Source: Aphelocoma coerulescens
Lineage: Eukaryota; Chordata; Aves; Passeriformes; Corvidae
Length of the DNA: 64,000 nucleotides
Assembly: GCF_041296385.1 (NCBI RefSeq)
Contig: NW_027184085.1
Coordinates: 15,474,801 to 15,538,800 of the forward strand
Direction: 5' to 3'
The translations under genes and the position numbers were made by a program. Below are positions 1 through 10,700 of the stretch, one piece after another. The notes below the pieces were generated by a model. It made no database searches, was not told the DNA's origin, and was given only the letters and a program-made list of their open reading frames with translations. How positions within the stretch are numbered: the first letter of the stretch is position 1; each line of letters starts with the position of its first letter.

Positions 1-2359
1 AGAAGTGATTGGGATTTTGAAAAATAGTGGAATTTGTAACAGAAAAGAAATCAGTGACTAAAAATAAGAAATAAGGTGTCAGAAGATGAGTTCTACTACT
101 TAAGAAAAAAAAAGGAATTTTAACTAGAATCAGCTAGTTTAGTAACTAACTGCTTGCTCTTCTTTTGCTTAATAAATTAGTTGAAGTTAAATGCAAAGCA
201 ATTTCTGACAAATTTTTATGCTTCCAATAGAATGTACTTCTTATGCATCCAACATAATGTCATTTAAAGCAATTTAACTAACAAAACAATGTTAAATTGT
301 TGGGTTTGAATTTTTTAGTCACATGCTGATTTCTTTCCAAATGTGGCTTGACAAAAGCCATATGTAAATGATTATCTTGCAAATAACTAACTTATCATCC
401 ACCATTTTCTAACAAAACCAGAAATGAAAAATTATGAATCTGAGTAGCTGTTCATGAAGTCATATAATTATGTATATACAAATCTGCAGATACTTTGTGG
501 TTAGCAAAAAGAGTGTTAAATAGTACCAAACTCTAAGAACCAACAAAATTACTAAAACCAACAAAAGAAAAATGATTATTTTTAGATTACACATTCCTGT
601 TGGATGCTTTAAATCATAGTTGTAGAAGGAACTAGTGGTAGTAAAGCTGAGTTAAGTTACTTGTTGTGTGAAGCAGCCACATCATACAGTAATTTTATAA
701 ATTGATAAAAAGTAATTCCTGCTTATGTTTTTATTGAAAGTGTATTTCAATCCCCTGTAGGTACAGTTAAAAAATAAAAATTCCGGCAAAAATTTTAAAG
801 GGTCAGTTTTTATCCATTTTCTTCTGTATCACTGCTTTCTCTTAGTGTAAACAGTCATCTTGTCCCATTCAATATCTGTGGGGTTACTCCTTTTTATCTT
901 CTTGCTTAGATACATTAACAGAGAAGTCTTAAACCTTCTTTCACCTTTCTTTTGCTTGGTTAAACAGGTAAATTCTTTTCAGACTCCCTGCTAAAACTGT
1001 GCCTCTCCATTACAGAGCTATTCACAGCTTCATGTCTGCCTCAGTTACCTTTTTTTTTTTTTTTTTTTGGCTAAAATAATGCATTTAATTTCAGATGAGC
1101 TCTTAACAGTGGCAGAATGGAACCACAACTGCTCTACCTCTGCAGAAACTCTGTAATGTAGAATACTACAAGTCTGTGTTTATATTTTTCATGGCTGCAT
1201 TCTTATTCATTCTCTGATGTAGATGTATGCTGAAATCCTGCTTTCAGATTAACCAGTAGATGTCTATAATAAATATTCTTGTTCCTAGCCCATAACAGTA
1301 TGCAGAGTACATTTAAAGAGGACAGCTAAGAATTAAAATGTAGTTTAGCTTGCAAAAAAAAGCTGAAAAGACGAGATGGTCATATCCCTGTTTCTTAGAA
1401 TACCTCAGAAGATTCCCATTCTGTGTTTCCAAGATTTAATGAACCATAAAAATTATTGTATGCTTGGGATAGATGACAAAGCATCAAATTTCTTGCTTTG
1501 CCTTAGAGACAAGCACACATCCTCCTGAAAAATGATCTTAGATAGCAATTTTGACATGACTTTGAACTCATCCTTGCCAGCATTTTAATCTGAACACAGT
1601 TTTACCTCAAAGGGTCCTTCTGGACAAATGGCTGTCCTCAAAGATTTTGGTCTCTGACATCTGGAGGAATTGCAGAAATCCTTGTGTATATTAAGTTCAG
1701 ATGATGCATAATTACAAGGTAAGAGGAATAATTTTGTCTCTTTATTTTTTCAGTTAGTATATTCATCCCCTACTTATGCCTTTACATGCACCCTTTGGGT
1801 TGCATGAAGACAGCAAGGTTGTAATTTGACTTCCATCTGTTGATAAACAAGGACAGACTGTGACTCTTTACAGTGCCTGTGTAGGACATTTTTTTGTAGG
1901 TAGCTGGCCACACCTGTCCTTTACATATTCTGTACTGAGTGGACTAAAAATATAAATGGAATGCTTTACCACTGGATATTAGCAAGAAAAAAAGCCAACC
2001 AGTAGTGTTGGGATTTACTTCTGTAAGAAGACTACTCTTAGAAATGCTGACATAACCCAAAAATCATAGTATAAAGTTATTCTCTTCTTCTACATTCACT
2101 TAAAATGCATGGAAATAAATGGAAAATGGCATAAAAATTTAACATGCTTTTTCCAAAAGGGTATAATGTCAAAGTAATCTGACAACTTCCTTTGATGACT
2201 TTGATGATGGTTATTTTTTTTTGGAGAAGGAAAATAAATGGGATACAATCTATCTAGCTGGAGTTCAGGAGAGTTGATACATTTTCCATGCTTTCAGTAG
2301 TAACCTGAACAACAACAAATTAAATTTTGTTGTGAGACATTGAAAAATCGCATACATAA
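1..2359. other. AT-rich sequence without recognisable genes
   Basis: No exon, RNA gene or repeat family was recognised. The only structure noted is T19 at 1050-1068 followed by ggctaaaataatgcatttaa, plus scattered short A/T runs. Confidence 0.6.
1050..1068. repeat. T19 homopolymer
   Basis: An uninterrupted run of 19 T. No retrogene or SINE body was recognised on either side. Confidence 0.85.
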
Positions 2360-3014
2360 TGTCTCGGGGTGACTTTATGGTGGTGTATCCCCTATCATCT
2401 GCTCTATGTCAGACATAAATTCTGTGCCTTTCTGTGTTTTTAAGCTGTTTCTCAGGAGAGGGGGAGAGAAGCCAGGTGGATTTTTCAGAGCTCAACGACA
2501 CACACTCCCCTGCGTTCCTGAGGCAGAGTGGAGGAAGCACCTCCCTGCTTTTAGCCAGCTTTCGTCTCTTCTTCTCAGGAGAGAGAAGGAGAGTTAAACT
2601 TCGTTTTCTTTTAGTTAGCCTGCTAGCTGAGGCAAGAAAGTTTTTTCCTTGTGACTTTGGCTTCTTCTTCTCTTCTGGACTGTTCAGCAACACCAGAACA
2701 TCACCGGGAGGCCCCACACCGTGGCCCAGAGGGGCCCATGTCGAACCCCAGCTCTGGAGAGAGAGCAGAGCAATGCCTACAAAGGACTCTGAATTTACCA
2801 GGTTTTCTCCACAGTGAGAGGCTTTATTACTTAACATCATTCTTATTTCCTTGCCTGCGTGCACTTTGCTTGTTAAATAAATAGGGTTTTTTTCACCTTC
2901 CTCTGAGGAATTTCTTTCCAAACCTTGTGGGCGAGGGGCTGCTGAAATCTGCCTTCTAACAGAAGGACGTTCATTTCAGACGTTTTTCCTCCAAATTTGT
3001 CTCAAACCAGGACA
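2360..3014 (+). mobile_element. LTR of an endogenous retrovirus, betaretrovirus-like
   Basis: The element starts TGTCTCGGGGTGACTTTATGG and ends ...CCAGGACA, giving short TGTC/GACA inverted ends and a length of about 655 bp. Eight bases after the GACA comes a lysine-type primer-binding site, which fixes the orientation and makes this a 5' LTR. A polyadenylation signal AATAAA lies at 2876-2881. A purine-rich motif (tctcaggagag...) occurs twice, near 2450 and 2573. Several 60-170 residue open frames overlap on both strands and look incidental. The start resembles LTRs I associate with songbird ERVK-type elements, but I cannot name the subfamily. No partner 3' LTR was recognised nearby. Confidence 0.8.
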
Positions 3015-3022
3015 AATAAATT

Positions 3023-3040
3023 TGGCACCCAATGTGGGGC
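3023..3040 (+). other. Retroviral primer-binding site (tRNA-Lys type, decayed)
   Basis: TGGCACCCAATGTGGGGC matches the lysine-tRNA (Lys1,2) primer-binding site used by many betaretroviruses, as I recall it, except for two differences. Both are changes expected from CpG decay (CG to CA and CG to TG). It follows the LTR end after eight bases. Confidence 0.8.
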
Positions 3041-3112
3041 CGGAGGAAAGTGAAAAACTGTGATAATTACATTTTAGTTTTAATTACTTTCTACTAGGCT
3101 AAAGTAGCCACC

Positions 3113-3271
3113 ATGTTGGTTGAGTTCATAATGTCTCTCTGGTTTGATATACTAATAATGTCTTTTGGGTCCCTAGGCCTCTTTGAAGTACTACTGTCCT
3201 TCTGGTCCCTAGGCTTGTTTGCCTATCCACAGATAGCTTCAATTTTGTCCCTGGTACGTAACTTCTACTGA
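3113..3271 (+). pseudogene. Short hydrophobic ORF in the ERV leader (52 aa)
   Basis: An ATG in a near-ideal initiation context (gccaccATGt) opens a 52-residue frame ending in TGA at 3269-3271. The product starts MLVEFIMSLWFDILIM and is very hydrophobic, with two repeats of a GSLGLF/WSLGLF-type motif, so it would probably be membrane-inserted. It lies about 70 bp after the primer-binding site, where a retroviral leader would normally be untranslated. Function and family are unknown; it may be a decayed leader peptide or a chance frame. Confidence 0.4.
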
Positions 3272-3893
3272 GCAGGGGCAGAATCCAGATTTCTATTTTG
3301 CTGTGCTCTGTGGTAATGATTTACAGAAAGAGGTACTGGGGGTTGCTCAAAATCTGTATGATCTATTGTTTTCCCATCCTAGTCTCTGTTCTAGTTTCAG
3401 TAGCCTGTTTTGGGGGTTTATTAGTAATTGTACCCAGTTTGTTACAGGAGGAGGAGGGGATGGGGTTTCCCAGCCTTTCATCTTCTTCCCCTTTAAATAT
3501 GGTATGTCACCTCTTGAGAATGTTCAGTTTCCCCTGGATGTTAAAGAGACCACCTTCCCGGTACTTTATCTGGTAGGCTTCCTCTATGTGGTTTGCTGCT
3601 TGTCTAGAATCAAGGCTGAGATTTCCAGGGTGGCTGATGAGACACCTGACCCAGGTGTGGAAAATCCTGAGTGGTGTGGGGAATGGGAGGATATGGGCCA
3701 AACCCTGAAGGAATTCTCTGACCCAATAGCCTGGAATTTCCCCCCTGAACAAATTCAGAACCTAGCTGAGGTGGGGAAATACTTGAAAGAGAAGCGCAAT
3801 GACAACTCTAATGAGAAAAAAGCAGTTGTAGAATACAGAAAGCATTTTATGAGACTGGTGAGTGGAGAGGTGGGATATAATTTGATCATTTAA
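3237..3893 (+). pseudogene. ERV leader/gag-N-like open frame (fragment, no 5' ATG)
   Basis: An open frame without an early ATG; the first in-frame ATG is at 3504, leaving 129 residues. The N-terminal half is hydrophobic and Ser/Phe-rich. A likely transmembrane segment follows (VLYLVGFLYVVCCLSRIKAE), then an acidic, Pro/Trp-containing soluble tail (DPGVENPEWCGEWEDMGQ) and a charged helical end (LAEVGKYLKEKRND). The tail's composition looks genuinely coding. I do not recognise the protein. By position it could be the N-terminal part of a gag-like precursor or an accessory leader protein. It overlaps the 52-residue frame in another phase, suggesting a frameshift or separate ORFs. It ends at a TAA with no recognisable capsid domain. 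Confidence 0.4.
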
Positions 3894-3900
3894 AGAGGAT

Positions 3901-6767
3901 ACACACTTACACATCTGGGGTACTCTATGAAAACTGTACTTAAAACAGGTATTCTGCCAAGACAGCCATGCTAGAAGTTGATTTATCTGGAGCTGCATTT
4001 AAATGTGATTTTAAAAGTCCCATTTAAAAGTTAAAGAGTAGCTCTTGAAGACAAAAGGCTCAAAGGTTAAACAAAATAGAAGTCAGCTCTACAAAATATT
4101 TTTCCATCTCCCCACGTCAGAAAGAAGTACCTGCTTTTCAATATCACATTATCAATGTAGGAATAAACCTCTCTCATATAAAATAGTGTTTTACACAGGA
4201 GAATCGAAATTCAAGTGCTTAAGCTAAATGTTGGTATTCTCCAATTGTGAACCAAAAGCTATAGGACAGTATTTCTGAGTAATCTAAGAAAATAAGGCAA
4301 CTTTAATTAGAAATTCATTAGGTATCAGATTTGAAGTTCATTGGAGCCAGTGGAAAAGTTTCCATGAACTTCAGTCTGGATCCTTTAGTGGCACATATCT
4401 CAGTGAAGTCCATTTCCTCGCAACTCAAACTCAACTCTTAATTAGATATATATTACTTTATCACAATCTGAAAATATACACACAACACAGAAAATGTCTG
4501 TAAGATAAAACATAGCAAAATTATGTATTAATGTACGTTGATGATCAACTATGTCTGTGCCAAATGCAGTCAACAGTTGTTTTTAATCAATCTACAGTGA
4601 AGGACATATTTTCTTCAAAGAAAAAAATTATAATCACTCTATCAACAGCTCTCAGCAAACATATACAAGAGGACACTTCCTATTTGACCTCCAAAAAGGA
4701 AATATTTGAATACCAAAACCAAAATAGCAAAATACTTCTCACTCACAAAGACAAGCAAAAACTTAAGTAACTTGGTAAAATAAAGGCATCAAAACCTCAT
4801 CTACTTGATATCAAAGCTGCTCCCTTGGAATCAGTGGAGGATCCTCTTTTATGTCACTATAGGCTTTACACCATTTTTTAATATTATGTGGGTAGTATAA
4901 AAAGTTTCTTGAATATGAGGTTGTTTGGACTTTGCAAGCATGATGATGTGTAAAGGCATCGTTGTATCATCACAGAATAATGAAGTATTTAATTTCTGGA
5001 ATTTCTGTGATTTAGTGACTTTCAATTATGTATGCTCAGGGCTTCTGTCACTTGTTGAACACTGCTTGCAGTCCACAGAGAACTAATGTCCTGAAAATGT
5101 TTTTCTTCTTTATTTCTATGACACCAAATTTAGAGGCTACTTAAAACACACATACACATACAAATGGTCTCAGCAACTTCAAAAGAGATGAATAAGCCTG
5201 AAACTAAGGCATGTAAGAATCAGTTTCATATTTGTCAGTTTGCACATTGCTACACTATTGCAGTAGCTGCTTAAAATAAAACATCACTGTAAGACAAAAA
5301 AGTGTCTGTTTTCCTTGCTGCTGCTGATGTAATCTCTGTTGAGGTCTGCTATGCTCAAAGACCACCCTTGGGAATGCCTCTGTCAGTGACCATCGAGAGC
5401 ACCATTTCTTCAACTGGTTATTTTGTATGAGATAAAATCTGCATGACACTCTTAACACTTGAAGATTGTGAAAGGTAGTTCAAATGTTGCTTTAGAAGTG
5501 CCATTCTTCTCCAGAAATCAATGGTTGATTGTGAAATGTAAACTGGCCTTAATTCCAATGAAGTCAATAGCAAAACTACAACTGGCTTGAAAGAACATTA
5601 TCAGGTCCTGCAATTCCAGCTGCTACTTTCTTACTGTGGTGTAATAGAGCAAACAGATGCATAGAATTTGCTGATGACATGATACTGACTTTGTCTCTGT
5701 CAAAAAACTAACTTTTGCCAACTTAGGAAAGAAAATGAAAGGAGTATATTTTGTTACTCTATCCCTGATAAGATATTGCATCCCAGTGTCATGGAAAGAC
5801 GACTTTAATTTACGTTACAAGGAAAATGTTTGTCTTGGATTTAAGAAGGTGTTCTAGAAGTGTTCTAGTGCTTTCCACCAAATAAACAATCAGAATTCTG
5901 CTTATTGCTTTCTCTTTTAAGGTTTATTCTGAATTTTTTTTCTAAATGAAAGGCACTAACATGCATGAACCGCTGAACTTTCTGCTTCCCTTGCAGTCAG
6001 TTGTAATATTTAATATACTGCCAACTAAGTTACTCAAGCAAACAGAGGATCAAGGGCTCTTTCTATTGCTTTTCAGTGCTCAGCTCCCTTCATTCGATCT
6101 AATTCTCTGAGTTCTCATCAAGAACCAGCCTCCTCTTATCCCTGTCAACAAACTTGGCAAGTGTGCTTTGGGCTCAGCTTGCTTCAGAGCATGTTGCAGT
6201 TGTTCTACTCAATCTTCTCTTACACTAAACTTAAAACTGGAGAAGGAAATGTTTTACTCCTAAAACAGGAGCAAATGCCTCATTTTGTAAGGTTAAGGTC
6301 CTACAATTATTACAACAAATCTTGAAATCACCAGTCTGAAAAGAGTTCATGACATGTCCTCTTCCTGCTGTTGTCCTTGCTGTTTCTAAAGACACAGGTG
6401 AAAGACTTGTACTGAAAATGTGTTTTATTGTTAGTGCTTGTACAACACTTCAAAAACCAGCCCTTGTGGTCCCAGAATCCAGCTTCTTCATACAAAGAAA
6501 ATTGCCCCAAATCACTAAACAACTAGAAATCATGAAAGGACAGCCTGACCTCTTTTAAGTGTCCTTTTAAAAATATTCACTATTTCTTTTAATAAGAAGA
6601 CTGAATCAGTATAATGCCACTACAGGGGAGAACTATCTCATGTCTTTAAATTACAAAACATACATAATTCAGGGCAATATTTCTTTTAATTGCAGAAGCT
6701 GAAAATCAGATTCTTTTACAAGTTGTTCTCTTAGGAAGAAGGAAGTTGCATGCCTTAGGTGCTTGAT
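3901..6767. other. AT-rich intronic sequence, no gene recognised
   Basis: Apart from a possible ancient repeat at 5545-5617, nothing stands out. Short open frames (for example 60-80 residues at 4045-4227 and 4531-4770) have no family resemblance, and their lengths are expected by chance in AT-rich DNA. Confidence 0.55.
5545..5617. repeat. Possible ancient amniote repeat remnant
   Basis: Contains CCAATGAAGTCAATAGCAAAA followed by CTGGCTTGAAAG and TCAGGTCCTGC. This resembles a diffuse repeat I associate with reptile and bird genomes, with words such as GAAGTCAATGGCAAAACT and GGAGCAGGATCAGGCC. The family cannot be named with certainty and the match is only partial. Confidence 0.35.
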
Positions 6768-7332
6768 TATATATTAGGTGTGAGTGTTGACCTGCTGGGG
6801 GGCAGGAAGGCTCTGCAGAGGGATCTGGACAGCCTGGATTCATGGGCTGAGGCCAAGGTTCAACAAGGTGAAGTGGCTGAGTCCTGCACTCCTGTCACAA
6901 CAACTCCAAACCATGCTACAGGCCTGGGGAAGAGTGGCCAGAAATCACCCAGTGGAAAAACATTTGGGGATGAGCCCAGGTGGCCAAGAAGGACAATGGC
7001 ATCCTGGCCTGGATCAGCAAGAGTGTGGCCAGCAGACCAGGGCAGGGGTTGTCTCCTTTTACTGGGCACAGGTGAGGCCACACCTCGAGTGTTGTGTCCA
7101 GTTTTGGGGCCTTCACTCCAGTGAAGGGCATTGAAATGCTGCAGCATGTCCAGGGGACAATAGAAGAGTCTAGAAAACATGTCCTATGAGGAGCAGATGA
7201 GGGAATTGAGGTTGTTTAGTTTGGAGAAAAGGAGGCTCTGAGGGGACCTCATCTCTCTCTACAACTGCCTGAAAAGAGGTTGTGGCCAGGGGAGAGTTGG
7301 CCTCTTCTGCCATGTCTCAAGTGAAAGGACCC
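6768..7332 (+). mobile_element. CR1 LINE fragment, reverse-transcriptase C-terminal part (sense)
   Basis: Begins GGTGTGAGTGTTGACCTGCTGG and continues through CTGCAGAGGGATCTGGACAG, GGTTCAACAAGGTGAAGTG, GGTGGCCAAGAAGGACAATGG and TGAGGGAATTGAGGTTGTTTAG. This is the order of the last part of CR1 ORF2. The frame is broken by indels. The copy stops near AAGTGAAAGGACC, so it lacks the CR1 3' UTR and 8-mer tail that normal 5'-truncated insertions keep. Open frames of 106-121 residues here are remnants or shadows. Confidence 0.9.
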
Positions 7333-7344
7333 TCTGTAGAGTGC

Positions 7345-7722
7345 AAGAACTAATGCAAGAACTAACAACCCCAGGAGCAAGAAACCAGGCAAAGAAGGCA
7401 GAAGACTAATACGGCTGAGTGGGAACTGCTGGTCAGACTAGAGGAAGAAGCAAATGCATGAATAGTTGAAGCCAGGACCAACAGTGCAGGGAGGATACAG
7501 AGATGGAGTTCGATTACATAGGGATGGTGTGAGGAAAGCCAAGGACAAGCTGGAACTGAAGCTGGAAAGAGATGCAAGGAATAAAAGGGCTTCTGCAGCT
7601 ATGTGACCCAGAAAAGGAAGGTGAAAGAAGGTGTAACCCCCTCTGATAAACAATGCCGGAAAACTGGTAAGAACAGATGAGGAGAAGGCTGAGGTAGTCA
7701 ACAAGTGTTTTGCCTTGCAGTA
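7345..7722 (+). mobile_element. CR1 LINE fragment, endonuclease-RT linker part (sense)
   Basis: Contains AGGAAAGCCAAGGACAAGCTG, GAACTGAAGCTGGAAAGAGATG, AATAAAAGGGCTTCTGCAG, and GAGGAGAAGGCTGAGGTAGTC followed by AACAAGTGTTTTGCC. In CR1 ORF2 these encode the linker between endonuclease and reverse transcriptase (RKAKxxLELxLxRD..NKxxF and EKAEVxNxFFA in intact copies). In a full element this segment lies upstream of the segment at 6768-7332, but here it lies downstream. It lacks both natural ends. Confidence 0.75.
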
Positions 7723-10700
7723 GCACTTGTGGAATAATACAGCACAGTGAGATGATGACAATGTTCATGTAATTTTAAGCACTTAGGGAAGAAGAATACT
7801 TTGAAAGCAGTCTTAAAAGCAAAAACTCAGAATTGAGCCAGATGATGCACATTGGTGTACCACTGTGAGGTTTCTGCATGGACACCAATAGCTGTAACAG
7901 CTTTTATATTTTATATTAAATCATACAATGTTGTCAAAAGCTACTGGTTTAAAAAACATTTTGGCCTGTGGGTAGGAAACCTCGCATGAGCTCCATGAAA
8001 TGAAGAAAAACTCCTAGCACAGCAATGTCTATGATTTATTTGGGCGCCATGAATGTGATAAGAGTGGGATAATAGTAGTCCATGCACCCTGCAAGGGAAG
8101 AGGAGGTCACCTGCTATCTCCAGCCAGGGCATCTACCTTTGGACCAGGCCACAAGCAAAGTCACAGTGTGTCTTAAAGGCCTCTTGCATCCTAGGTCTCA
8201 AATGAACCATGCCTTCCTTATTCTTTTGCTTTTCCACAACGATATAATAGCAGTATTTCCTCAAAATAAGAGAATAAACAATATTTGCCAGAAAGTTATC
8301 TTGTAACTGAGCTAAGATCTGTTTGTACTGGACTGGAAGCAAAAAACTTCTCAGCCCCTTGAAGTATATTAATAGCAAAAGTCAGGTACACATCTAAAAT
8401 TCCTGGATTCAGCTCACACTGCAAAATATGTCACACTCAGGCTGGCTCTGGCCAATCATAATACAATGTTAAGACATTTTCAAATGGGTATTTATCAATT
8501 TCAGGATGACCCCATTGCTCTAATATTTCTGTGCCATGAATTTCTGAGGAGTGCTGACTTCAGAGCTGACAGAGAAGCCAAAAGCTGACTGCTCTCTGCC
8601 CCCCGCTATGTACACAGAGCAGTGCAGCGCTCGCATCTGCAGGAGTCAGCCAGAGGACTCTGTTTTTGTAGGTTCTTTTCTTTCTGCATGGCTAAGGTTT
8701 TCGACCCGCAGAGTCACCAATCTGCCTCCAGGCTGGAACTTGTAATTAAAGTCTTGGTGCCAGGATTTTGTACATTCTATTCTGCCTCTAGTCAGGATGA
8801 GGAAACTTTCAAAATAATTATCCAATTTTAAAGACAAAAGTAACAAATGGTATCCGAAGAGCTGCAAGTTTCAATATAGACTATTTCATCATACAGCTAA
8901 TACAAACACCAGGCCTAAGTTTAGCAGTGATTAAGACTGAAAACTCTGCAGAGCAAAAGAGAAATAAATCTGTATTGAGGGAAACCGCTGTGGTGGGAAA
9001 TCTGCCCTCTATACACATTACCACCCACAAAGCCATATGGGGATTCCATGGATAAATATGTGACTGCTAGTGAGAGCTGGGTGGGAAACCATCTCTCTAG
9101 CCCAGGAAACATTTCCAGATTTCCAAAATGTTCCCATTCTGCACCATGGAGGCTGACCAAGCTACTGCTACCACTGATAACAGATAGGTGTGCATTTGTG
9201 TCCAAAGTAAAATATGGTAGAGAGCAAAATACATAGTAACAAGATAGGTTTCAAAATCTAGAGAGCTGGGGAAAAAATTAATTGAATGTAAGACTTTCTC
9301 TGCCCATAGAATCAGAGAAGAAAACTTGGAAAGGGAACATCTTATTGCAGTCCTGACAGACTGGCAAAAACAGCATACAGGGGAATGAACAAAGCCCAGA
9401 AGAACCACACCACACTTCCCCTTTCTCTTTTCAAATATAAGTTCTTTAGTGTGACAGGATCTGGTCATTGGATCGTTTGGGACTGAGTATCACTGAACAA
9501 ATCCAGAGCACCATAATCAAGCTGGTGGCCTATGCCCTGCTGCCTTCTTTCCTGATGGCTCTGTGACTGGACCCACAAAAAATCTAACTGTTCTGATGTA
9601 TGCTCTTGATCAAATCATAGATGCAATTCCATTCCTGGGTCAAAGAAATGGTGATGGGAGCTCCTTCAGTGCCCTTCTACTTTTCCATAACTCTAAACAA
9701 AAGTTTTCATCATAGATTTCCAACTATATTAGTAGACTGACAGTGGAGTATTCAATACCTCATTTTACAAAGGCCCTTGATTAACAAACTCCATTTCAGA
9801 ACAGCAGAGAAGGCAAAAGCCTGAAATTTGGAAGATTACATAGAGGTAAATGATGACTACACTTACCACACTATTACTTCAGCTAATACTCAAGACTATT
9901 TCTTGTGCAGACATGAGAAACCTGATTATGTTATCCTGCTACATTATATTCAAAGCACTACAGGATTTTTATTGCTTCCTGTGCTTCCAGAACATTAATT
10001 AGCTTATGCTGCTATGGCTTTGAAAATTTGAAGTACAATTGCTATATATTACCGTCTTTGACAGGTTGATGGGTATTAAATTTAATTTCACAGTTCTGAT
10101 ATTTCAAATAATAGACATGTAAAATTAAGGATAGAGAGGATTTTTTTTTTAATTGGTGTAGTGTGCCTGTTTTGTATTTTTTTGGCACACCTTATGCCAG
10201 GAAGAAAACAATACTTTTTCCAAAGCCTCATGATTTATATAGAGAAAGAACAATCTTCTCTAAGGATAAAAGACATTTTGGAATGCTGTGTTTGACTCCA
10301 GTGCTGCAGCATCATCACAACTAAATGTTCCTCCTGTATATATACGAAAGGAGCCATCAAAGCTCTTTGGTGAACTTGAGTGTCTGATGTATACAATGCA
10401 AATATTTTAGTAGCAGTGAAACATTGTCCAGCTGTCTCTTCTAAGTTTTCAATCCAGTTTAGCAGGAAGCCAAGTGGTCCTAGGCTGCTACATAAATTTG
10501 GTGACATCTGAAAGAAGTGGTGTGCTCAGTTGGACAGACAGGTTTTGCATGGGAATATGTCGCATTAGGAAAGTTATAAAGCAGCTGGAGATTTAATATG
10601 GAATCTGTGATGGATAAAATCCAGGGCTACTGGCTGTGCTACTGCCTGCCCTTAGTCACACCATCTCTATTCAACCAACACATGCAACATATTAACAATG

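Larger units (their letters stand above)
3041..3900 (+). mobile_element. ERV 5' internal (leader) region, truncated
   Basis: Sequence between the primer-binding site and about 3900 shares the element's orientation and contains two short open frames described separately. I recognise no capsid, nucleocapsid zinc knuckle, protease, reverse transcriptase or integrase anywhere downstream, so the provirus is cut off early. The 3' edge is uncertain: after the stop codon at 3891-3893 the sequence becomes AT-rich and resembles the surrounding unique DNA. A donor-like GTGAGT occurs near 3857. Confidence 0.6.

Noticed and set aside
8540..8770. Possible solo LTR (GC-richer, ends near an ATTAAAG signal)
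   Set aside because: No convincing TG...CA ends, no target duplication and no recognised family.
9300..9360. CR1-tail-like words (ATAGAATCAGAGAAG, TTGGAAAGGGAACATCTT)
   Set aside because: Only a few words match and the expected continuation is missing; too weak to call.
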